From Salinivirgaceae bacterium (GTDB taxonomy: Bacteria > Bacteroidota > Bacteroidia > Bacteroidales > SZUA-534): a stretch of 64,000 nucleotides of DNA. The DNA is taken from NCBI GenBank assembly GCA_024405635.1, contig JAKSOL010000012.1, forward strand, positions 1-64,000, in the 5' to 3' direction. The position numbers and the translations under genes were made by a program. The first letter of the stretch is position 1; the number at the start of each line of letters is the position of its first letter. Shown here piece after piece: positions 1 to 8,300 of the stretch. The notes beneath the pieces were generated by a model that saw nothing but the letters and a program-made list of their open reading frames with translations, had not been told where the DNA came from and searched no databases.

Positions 1-2055
1 CAATTCGTGGTGGAACTTTGTAATCTCCATATTTACAATTATCAATGGGTCTTGATGGCATAGGCAAAATACAGCCTTTTGCCCAACCTTTAGCGTCATC
101 ACTACCCTTGTGCACTAAAACGCCATCCCTTCCATTTTCAATGTCTGAAATTATTCGCAAAGAATTATTTGTGAGATATTGTTTCTTTTCTTCCTCGTAC
201 ACCTTTGTATTGACCTCAAAATCATAAGTTCCTTCCATTATGCAATAGCAATCATAAGGAATTGATGTATCATCACAACTAGTCTTACATTCATCATCAG
301 TTCCACGAGGCAGCTCTACAGTGTAGCCACTAATTGTTCCATCATCAGTAACCAAAGTTCCTGTTGTTGAGTGTTCTCCTGTATTTGTACGAGTGATGTA
401 AATGACTATCTCATCAGGGTTGTATGCACTATTCAGTACATAATTCTTCAAATCATCAACACAATCGTAATTGCATGTTATCTCAAGAGGATACTTGTCT
501 CCATTCTTTTTACCAAACCCTAATGTAACGTTAGGCTTTCCTAAATCCAACCAATCCTTTTCAGACACATTAATTTCATCCTTGTTATTCACAGTCACAT
601 TCTTTGCATTGATGTTAAGCGTAATGTCGCTTATCAGCTTACCATTTGGCAAGGTAATTTCTCCTGTTTTGGTAGTTGTATTTTCAATATTTCTCGTAAA
701 ATTCAGACCTTTCTGCCTTGCCAAACGCATCGCTCTTACGATTTCCAATATATAATCATTATCATCGTCTTCCTTTACTATATATGGGCATTCTTTTAGG
801 TCAGAAGTCATAAAATAACTAACCCAGTTATTCGCACTAGCATCACTAGCACATGAATACAACGCACTTTGAGTTCCCGACTCTTGTACTTTTGATGCAT
901 CATCATATATGCACAACTTATATATATTGTCAACACTTTTCACCTTAATTAAATGATCTTTTTTAACCTGTATCTTATCGGAAGATGATATGTACTCTTT
1001 GTTATTGAATGAGAAACAAATGTCTCGCAATTCTGTATTCAACGCATCATTATTCAATGGCATATAAATATGCAAGTAATCCAATATAGACATAATTGCA
1101 TTGTCTGTACAACTCCCTGATATTTGAATCGTCAATGAAGGATTGATTTTTCCATTGGAACTGGATTTTCCACCTTCGACAAATGACAAAAGCCAATAAT
1201 CATAACCTTTACACCTGTCAACATATAAATATTTCTTGATACTTGACAATTCCAATTGCTCCAAATCCGTAACAACGACTTTTTTCAAATTACCTATACT
1301 TTTCGTTGTTGTATTATTATATATGGCAATATTATATTCATTACCATCAGGCATTTGTAATTTTCTAATGTAAACTCTTTTCGGGTTCAATGTTATAGAT
1401 GCAATATTTTCATCAACAGCAGCGTCACGAATTTTTTGGAAAATACCGCTCAAAATCTGGTCACTAATATTTGCTCGAATCTTCCACTCACTAAGCCATT
1501 TAATATCATCATCAGACAAATCCTTTAGTTCATCATCATTGTCTTCTTCCTCAATATCAATTGTTGTATTGTCCGAGCCTTCCACCACATCAGCACCACC
1601 TTGATTTTCATTGCCTCCATCTTCTTTTTTGCTTAAGAGTTTCTCCATTTTTTTGCTTTCAAACTGGATATCAATATCATTTGAGTCCCCATTTTGTATT
1701 GTTTTGAAGTATTCCTCACAGTTCGCGTTATTCTTTGAATGTACCTTGTTTAGCAACACAACAAATTTGTCAAGCAAATTGTCTTGCACACTTTCCCCCT
1801 CACTCTCATCCGCCAAAAATCCCAGCAGGTTTGTGTGCGACTCGTGCATCCATTGCCACTGCAGGTGGTTAAGCGTAGTACCGCCGGAGTAGTCCATAAG
1901 GTTTGGCGTGGTGCCTTGGGGGGCATGGTAGCTCTCGCTCTCATCGCTGAAGGTGTGGTGCAATGAGAAGGCGCCGTGGGACACCTCGTGGGCTATGGTG
2001 CTGGCGACATCGAACTGCTCAAAAATGAAGCCAAACTGGCGCCCTACGGGCATGT
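1..2055 (-). pseudogene. 5'-truncated metalloprotease-trunk protein with DUF5675-like tip, runs off left edge
   Basis: Reading the minus strand from 2055 down to base 1 gives one open frame with no stop. It begins in the same zinc-peptidase trunk as the gene at 3005-4816 (motif HEVSHGAFSLHH, then NLMDY), reaches the shared DESEGE junction at 1793-1810, and continues into an unrelated AT-rich acidic region of about 590 residues. The last readable part, near bases 1-320, resembles DUF5675 phage/toxin domains: an IPYDCY segment, then GVLVHKGSDD and KGCILPM, close to the family's ILIHSGN...GCILVG pattern. The signal peptide and the first two thirds of the trunk are missing: homology to the sister gene stops at 2055, where a dispersed repeat begins. 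The frame stays open into the repeat, so a chimeric product is possible, but no ordinary start is evident. I treat it as a broken or orphan cassette. The DUF5675 assignment is by eye and moderate. Confidence 0.6.
1793..2055 (-). repeat. Direct repeat copy A of trunk sequence (263 bp)
   Basis: This stretch matches 3992-4254 at a constant offset of 2199 bases with only about ten differences by eye, and a central run of roughly 165 bases looks identical. It encodes the catalytic part of the metalloprotease trunk and ends at the conserved DESEGE junction. Confidence 0.9.
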
Positions 2056-2330
2056 TGCTCCAATCTTCTTTTGCTTGACCAAAAGAAGCAAAACTCAAGC
2101 CCAAATTAATGCGCTCCCCGCTCTGCCTGCCCTCGCTAAATTCCCTTGCAAACGTGTTCCAAACCACGTTTGTGGAATTTATGCTCGGTTGGCATTCACA
2201 ACTGCGCACCCTCGCCCTCCCGATAGCTATCGGGATTGGGCGCGCCCACGCACTCGGGTTTTGCAAACCCGTTGGGAATTTGCTTCTGCGCTTTATGGAA
2301 GTGGCGAGAGATTTTATGCAGAACGATGCA
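2056..2330. repeat. Dispersed Bacteroidota-type repeat with palindromes
   Basis: The segment sits between the stop codon of the 223-residue gene (2331-2333) and the point where trunk homology begins (2055). It is GC-richer than its flanks and carries a perfect 18-base palindrome at 2217-2234 (TCCCGATAGCTATCGGGA), a 10-base palindrome at 2237-2246 and an inverted repeat at 2254-2270. Its minus strand can be read without stops and gives peptide strings such as LQNPSAWARPIPIAIGRAR and FAREFSEGRQSGERINLG, which I recall recurring in spurious small ORFs of many Bacteroidota genomes. That points to a dispersed non-coding repeat rather than a gene. The family name is unknown to me. Confidence 0.6.
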
Positions 2331-3002
2331 TTAGTTATCACAATCTCCGGTATTAAAGCAATCTTCCCAATCAAGCGTTTGTAAAAGTGGCAATAAATTA
2401 TCCGGCACATGGTCTATTTCATAATTTTCCTTTATTTGCTCAAATCGTAATGTTTGTGTATTTATTCGATAAATAAATGCCTGCATTTTTTTGTCAGATT
2501 GTATATTCCCAGCAACAAATATCATTTGCTGTTCGGGGTTTAAAAGCCCACTTATGCTGTTTTCATATTCATTGCCTTTCACAACTAGAAGAGAATCAAT
2601 TTTTTTGTATTCTTTGTTAAAAATTTCAAAAAACATAAAATAGTCAGTCAATTCATTCGGGGCATTACACTTCAATGATGTATGTGCTATCAAAAAGTAA
2701 GTATCCGTTGTGATTTTCAAACATTTAATTGGTAATTCTCTTTCTCTTACATAACCTCTATTTTCTTCTGTCCACATATCAATATCAATTTTAGTGCAAT
2801 TGATATTTGATGTGTCGCCATAATATACGAATTTGATTGCATCAGATTCATTTACACGTTGATTTGATTGCTCCAAAAGGCTACAGTCAATAATACCACA
2901 ATTTGTGTATTCATCATAAGAATCGATATATATTTTTAAATCTTGAGAAATTACAATATTTGAATAAACTATAAGTAGTAATGCAAGAGTTTGTTTTTTC
3001 AT
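2331..3002 (-). CDS. Secreted hypothetical protein, candidate immunity partner
   Basis: A 223-residue protein that I do not recognise. It opens with a clear signal peptide (MKKQTLALLLIVYSNIVISQ), so it should be exported; no lipobox is visible. The rest is soluble and mixed, with several cysteines, including a CNTGDC-like pair near the C-terminus (EDCFNTGDCDN). It starts two bases after the stop of the 603-residue trunk protein and lies in the same direction, so it is almost certainly co-transcribed with it. Its small size, export signal and position directly behind a gene with a variable peptidase tip fit a periplasmic immunity protein, but that role is inferred from position only. The stop codon directly abuts the dispersed repeat. 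Confidence 0.65.
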   Translation of the reverse strand: MKKQTLALLLIVYSNIVISQDLKIYIDSYDEYTNCGIIDCSLLEQSNQRVNESDAIKFVYYGDTSNINCTKIDIDMWTEENRGYVRERELPIKCLKITTDTYFLIAHTSLKCNAPNELTDYFMFFEIFNKEYKKIDSLLVVKGNEYENSISGLLNPEQQMIFVAGNIQSDKKMQAFIYRINTQTLRFEQIKENYEIDHVPDNLLPLLQTLDWEDCFNTGDCDN

Positions 3003-3004
3003 AA

Positions 3005-4816
3005 TTAGTATTTAATTACTTCTGTTAGTGTATAATTATTTTTGTTATAAAATCCAGAATAATAGTTAAGAGAATGATCTAGATAAAGTTTATTGGCATC
3101 AGATTTTGCATCACTTTCGTTTTGTTTTTCTCTTCCAGCATCAAAAAATCTTATATATCTAACTCCATTTTCATTTCCTATACCGACTACTACCATAAAA
3201 TGGCGTGTAGCCCTATTGCTGTTGTTGGGAACATTACCACTAGACTTGTTATGGCCAACACCAATCAAAACAGGCCTATTGGCTTCAAGTTCCGATTTTA
3301 TGTAGTTGTAGGCCTCATCTACCGCATTCGCGTCATATATTAGAGGCGTACTGTTGTACTCACTAAGATTGTAGTTCTTATCATTATCAGCGAAATAAGC
3401 GACTTTTATTGTTCCTATTTGAACTTTATATGGAGCTTTTTTTGCGATATCAGAATTATTGCAATCTGCAACCTTGTTATTGCCTAACATATACTCACAT
3501 GCACGTCTACAACACGAAGACCTCCAACATCCTGTACATTTCCCAAATATATTTTCGTCAAATTGGCTAACCCATGCAACTTTATCTGAAATGTCAACAT
3601 TGGGCGAATACAGGTAATTTTCAAACACTTCACATTCGTCGGTTTTTACCGTAAAGGATAAGCATTCGAATTTTTGCTCCGTCTTGAACTTATAGGTTGT
3701 GTAGCTTACGCCATCGTTGGTGCTAACGGTTTTATTCCTTTCGTAAGGAATAATTGAAATCGCCTTTGTTGTTGTCACATCAGATATTGTGTTGCCTTTT
3801 TCTTCATTGAAAGTAAGAGCAAACATAAACAGATAGTTCAATTTAGTTGAATCATCGAGTGCTATTTGTCCACTTTTGCCGTAACTCCAATCCTTATCGA
3901 TACTGAGCACAAGCGATTTTTTGTTGTCGAAGTTAGCCTTGTGTATTTTTTCAAGGTACGATAACACTTGTAAACTATCAATGTCTTTCAATTCCCCCTC
4001 GCTCTCATCATCCAAAAATCCCAGCAGGTTTGTGTGCGACTCGTGCATCCATTGCCACTGCAGGTGGTTAAGCGTAGTACCGCCGGAGTAGTCCATAAGG
4101 TTTGGCGTGGTGCCTTGGGGGGCATGGTAGCTCTCGCTCTCATCGCTGAAGGTGTGGTGCAATGAGAAGGCGCCGTGGCTTAGCTCATGGGCTATGGTGC
4201 TGACGACATCGAACTGCTCAAAAATGAAGCCAAACCGGCGCCCTACGGGCATGTAGCCGCCCACAATGGTGCGGTTGCCGTCGGGGTCGAGCTTGGTAAC
4301 GTTTTTTACCAAGAACAGGTAGTAGGTGTCGCTTTGTTGCGTGCCGAGGGCCTTTATTGCCGACTTCTCGTCGGCACTGTAAACCGAAAGAGGTCCGCTT
4401 CCGCCATGCACGAAGTTCCGCCCGTCGGCATATTGTATTTTCACTGATGGCGCTGTGCTGAGCCTTACGCTGGCAACGGCGGGCCTGAAAATGTCATTCA
4501 GCTCTTTTTCAAGTTTTTGTATGCCTGGCAGGCTGACATCATTCACCGGTACAAGGCAGATGTTTATCTCTTTGGGCTCGAACGTATCAAGGTTGAGCTT
4601 GCCGACCACCTCGGTGGTGGTGTCGGAGGTGGCCACGTGGGCATATACCGGCGACTCGCCTGCCGTGGCATCGCCACGGAGCTCCACGGCGTACGGCACG
4701 CCCAGCTGGTTGCGGAAGGTAACATTGACAGAATTCGCAAATACGTCAACCCACAGCACGCACAAGCAAGCAATGGCTATGAGCAAACTAAAGATATGAC
4801 GGGATAAGGAATTCAT
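3005..4816 (-). CDS. Secreted metalloprotease-trunk protein with C39/papain-like C-terminal tip
   Basis: The 603-residue protein starts with a signal peptide (residues 1-28, ending VFAN). Residues about 31-275 match residues 640-891 of the 1290-residue neighbour: a zinc-peptidase-like domain with HELSHGAFSLH at 210-220 and a Met-turn-like NLMDY at 239-243. Homology stops after DESEGE (270-275). The tip contains, in papain order, a Cys cluster (GCWRSSCCRRACEYML), a His in RHFMVVVGIG and an Asp in RFFDAG, so I infer a C39-like cysteine peptidase or amidase. The ATG overlaps the stop of the upstream membrane-protein gene (ATGA), implying translational coupling. The gene lacks the fibronectin-like N-terminus of its large sister, which fits a shortened, orphan version of that protein. 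Target and secretion route are unknown. Confidence 0.75.
   Translation of the reverse strand: MNSLSRHIFSLLIAIACLCVLWVDVFANSVNVTFRNQLGVPYAVELRGDATAGESPVYAHVATSDTTTEVVGKLNLDTFEPKEINICLVPVNDVSLPGIQKLEKELNDIFRPAVASVRLSTAPSVKIQYADGRNFVHGGSGPLSVYSADEKSAIKALGTQQSDTYYLFLVKNVTKLDPDGNRTIVGGYMPVGRRFGFIFEQFDVVSTIAHELSHGAFSLHHTFSDESESYHAPQGTTPNLMDYSGGTTLNHLQWQWMHESHTNLLGFLDDESEGELKDIDSLQVLSYLEKIHKANFDNKKSLVLSIDKDWSYGKSGQIALDDSTKLNYLFMFALTFNEEKGNTISDVTTTKAISIIPYERNKTVSTNDGVSYTTYKFKTEQKFECLSFTVKTDECEVFENYLYSPNVDISDKVAWVSQFDENIFGKCTGCWRSSCCRRACEYMLGNNKVADCNNSDIAKKAPYKVQIGTIKVAYFADNDKNYNLSEYNSTPLIYDANAVDEAYNYIKSELEANRPVLIGVGHNKSSGNVPNNSNRATRHFMVVVGIGNENGVRYIRFFDAGREKQNESDAKSDANKLYLDHSLNYYSGFYNKNNYTLTEVIKY
3992..4254 (-). 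repeat. Direct repeat copy B of trunk sequence (263 bp)
   Basis: This is the partner of 1793-2055, nearly identical to it and in the same orientation. It lies inside the 603-residue gene and includes the zinc-binding motif. The two copies could recombine and delete or swap the intervening 2.2 kb, which holds one tip and the 223-residue gene. Confidence 0.9.
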
Positions 4817-5328
4817 TGTTGCTTATTTGAGGTTGTATTGAACTTCTGTTTTTGGACCTCATTATACCTTTTTTTCTTTATACGAATCAAAAACAATGTT
4901 CTCAAAAACAACATTGGTATTATCAAATCCCAAAAAACTGGATTTGCCATATCAACAAATGGATTACAAACTATATTTAACCAACCATTATTAAAAACTG
5001 TGATTCTGCTACACGAACCATGCATACCATCTAGCATTGTCATAAATAGCAAAAACAAATAGGTGCATGGAAACCAATCAATATTTAGAAATGAAACTAT
5101 TACAAATTTTTTGTATGATGTAGAATCAGGTAACAATAAAAATAATTGCAACACTATAAATGGGAAATATAATAGAGCAAAAAATAACGAGAATTTTAAA
5201 CCACACCTTGAAAATAACGACGACAAAAAAGGTATTAAGATTTCAAGAATAGCAAAAGCAATCAAAATTTTATGTGTGGTACCACTATTTTTGAAGGGTA
5301 CATATCCAATAATTTTCATTTTTTTCAA
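4813..5328 (-). CDS. Four-helix integral membrane protein, candidate immunity partner
   Basis: A 171-residue hydrophobic protein with about four predicted membrane segments (near residues 20-38, 45-68, 75-100 and 130-150) and a basic C-terminal tail. I do not recognise a family. Its start lies 44 bases inside the 3' end of the 1290-residue gene and its stop overlaps the start of the 603-residue gene by 4 bases (ATGA), so the three genes form one translationally coupled unit. A small polytopic protein placed directly behind a gene with a variable tip is a common arrangement for immunity proteins against membrane- or lipid-targeting toxins. Here that is inference; a transport or anchoring role is also possible. 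Confidence 0.65.
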   Translation of the reverse strand: MKKMKIIGYVPFKNSGTTHKILIAFAILEILIPFLSSLFSRCGLKFSLFFALLYFPFIVLQLFLLLPDSTSYKKFVIVSFLNIDWFPCTYLFLLFMTMLDGMHGSCSRITVFNNGWLNIVCNPFVDMANPVFWDLIIPMLFLRTLFLIRIKKKRYNEVQKQKFNTTSNKQQ

Positions 5329-8300
5329 ATGTTACTTTGACATTGTTGTCTATCATGTAAATATTCATTTCAAATATTTGAGATTGTGTATCTGTTTCAA
5401 AATTTGATTTATGCATTTTTTCTTTATAATAGATATAAAAGCCTTTTGCTTTTGTGTCAAAAATTTCTTCCGGTAGATTTTTAATTGGAATTTTAAATGA
5501 TGGTTTTTCATCCAACAATGCTATTTGAAGAGCGAAAATACCATCCAATCGAATTGTTATATTGTTTTTACTTTTACCCCAATCCACTACACTTTGAACT
5601 GTAGCCTGCGCATCGCCAGCATTACCTTTTGCACCAAATTTTTCCAACAATTCAGTAGCACGTTTTACATAAAGCATAAATAAATTAGAACGTCTAATAA
5701 TTTCATCCGGTTCACTTCCGTCACTTGTATGTCCAAGCGTAAACGCCATACACCCATTCACATCATCACCATACATTTTGTATGTGTTTTGGCGGGCTTC
5801 GGGTAGATACTTCAATAAATTTTCTTGTGAAAAATCCGTTGTGATTACGTTATCAGCATTCTCGGCACATAGAATGGACCCCACAACTTTATTTATGATT
5901 GCATCATTGGAATAGGTTGTCAGACATTTACCATCGGACATTTGGAAATAAGAGTTTTCTCCTAACACTTTGACAGTTCCGTTTGTAAGTAGGATTTGTT
6001 CCCCGACTTTTGTGAAAATGAATTTATCATTAACAAACTTTTCTACCGCATCTATATAGTCTTGTAGAGGCACATCGTCAAAGCCTTTCGAATCGTTTGA
6101 TATTTCAAAATGCGCAAACACATCGCCAAAACGATGTAATAAATACTTTTGAAATGCCACAGAGTTTGGATATTTTGTTATTGCATAAGCCGTTGCTGCC
6201 AACTCAACACCATGGTATCCACCCGTTAAAGCGTGGTTACGTTGTTGTAGTCCACCAATCAGCCATGTTGTATTTTCAAGCATATTACCGACTTCCGAAC
6301 CTTCGGGAATAGTTAGCGTTACATCATTGCCCATTACCACGGTTCCTTTTTTCAAGTCGTCCTCGGTTATAACATGCGTGTCAGGTTCCTCGGCATATCT
6401 GCCAAGTTCTTCAGCCTCCCCATAGCTCATTCCCATCAACATTCCCAAATACGTAAACAAATAATAATGCCCGTCGGTAGTCCATTCTCCCTCACTCTCA
6501 TCCGCCAAGAACCCAAACAGCCCGCTGCCGTGTTTCTCGTGCATCCAAGTCCATTGCTTGTGGTTAAGGGCGATGCCATCGGCATAGTCCATTAAATTGT
6601 CCGTTGAGTATTGCGGTGCACTAAAACTCTCTGTTTCAGAAGAAAAAGTATGGTGCAAACCAAACGCGCCGTGGCCTAACTCATGAGCCACATATTTGGC
6701 GGCTGGCACGCCAAACAGAAATCCGTGCTGTCGGCCAATTGGCATATAGCCTGCCAATATATCTTTCATTGGCGTGCCATCGGCGTTTAGGCGTGTTACA
6801 TTGTCAACTACAAACAAATAATAAGTGTCGTTGTCGGCATTCTGCAACGTTTTAATTGCATTTTTTTCGTCCTCGCTATACACTGAGAGCAATCCGCTAC
6901 CTCCATGCACAAAACCGCTGCCGTTGGCATATTGTATATTTATAGGTGTTGCAGTGCTCAGTTTCACACTTGCCACGGCAGGTTTGAAAATCTTATTCAG
7001 CTCTTTTTCAAGTGTTTGCGCGTTTGGCGGAGTTGCGCCATTCACAGGTACAAAGCAGACGTTTATCTCGCGCGGCTCAAAGGTGAGCAGATTGAGTTTG
7101 CCAACCACTTTGGTGGTGCTGTCGGTTTCGGCCACGTGGGCATAGACGAGCGTTTCGCCGGGCTGCGGCTCTCCGCGAAGAAGTATCTCGCCATTGGCTT
7201 TTGCGTATGGCACGCCCATATTATTGCGGAAGGTTACACCATCCATTGGGTCGGCTAAAATTTTATCTGTCTGCCATTGTGCAATACTTTTATAAGCAGG
7301 ACGGTAGCCGCCCTCAAGTGCGGAATATATTTCGGGATAATTATTGCTTGTTTCGTTATAGGCGTCAAAACCGTAGGTTTGCAAACTGCTTGGTGAGAAA
7401 ACAACTTCACCTGCGGCTATCTGCTTGTCTTTGCGCTCGTTGTCGTTCTTAATGAGCGTGCTGTTCTTGCCGGTGTTGTGGTACTGCTCGGCGCTCATCA
7501 GGCGGTGGTCGCTTGTTACAACCATCTTGTTTCCTTCGGCATCTTCTACCATGGTGCGGCCAGCGTTGGCCAACAGCGGTGTTACGTTTTTTTCTGTGCC
7601 GTCTTGTAGTACGGCTATGTAGTTGTCGTTCTGGTCTTTATAAATGGTTTGTACGGTATAACTGAGTTTCAGAGTGTCGCGAATGCTGTTGTCGTAAAAA
7701 ACGGTTGCGGTGTTGTTTCTTATGTCAGTTATGGTGGCGGCAATGGCTTTGGGACTGACCATCAGGCCGTCGTTGCGCACGCTGCGCCACTGGCCGTCGA
7801 AAATCACGCCGTCGGTGTTCACCTTCAGGTCGGTGTAGTCGCAGCGCACCTTGGTCTTCCACAGCTCGAGCCACAGGTAGAACTGGCCGTTGTATGAGCC
7901 GTCGCCGTTGGGCACTGCCGTGAGCACAATGAAGCGTGTGCGGCCGGTGCGGTTCTCAATGGTATCGCCCTCGTGCAGCTCCTTCAGCTCGTAATTGGTT
8001 ATGGTGCGCGGCTTGGGCGTGTCGTCGCAGCCGCAGTTGGGGCACTCCTCGGGCGTGGGCGGTGTTCCGGGCGGGTCTATCTCAAAGTCGCTCCACGGCG
8101 ACCAGTCGGCTTCCAGTCCGCCGCTGCACTCGCCGCGCACCCGCACCTTCCATGTGCTGCCCCGCGGAAAGTCGTACAGCTTGAACTGGCTGTCGTAGCA
8201 GTCGTTGAGCTCCGACACTCCGTTGTCGCCAACCAGCTCAACCTGGAAATGGGTGTGATACGGCGACGGTGTCCAGCTGAAATCGACACGGGCGTTGTGC

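Noticed and set aside
1976..2384. Plus-strand ORFs of 126 and 91 residues across the dispersed repeat
   Set aside because: Their translations are the other-strand readings of the repeat and trunk; no start context, domains or neighbours support them.
5063..5407. Plus-strand ORF of 114 residues opposite the membrane-protein gene
   Set aside because: It is Asn/Lys-rich and antisense to a gene with clear membrane helices and coupled overlaps.
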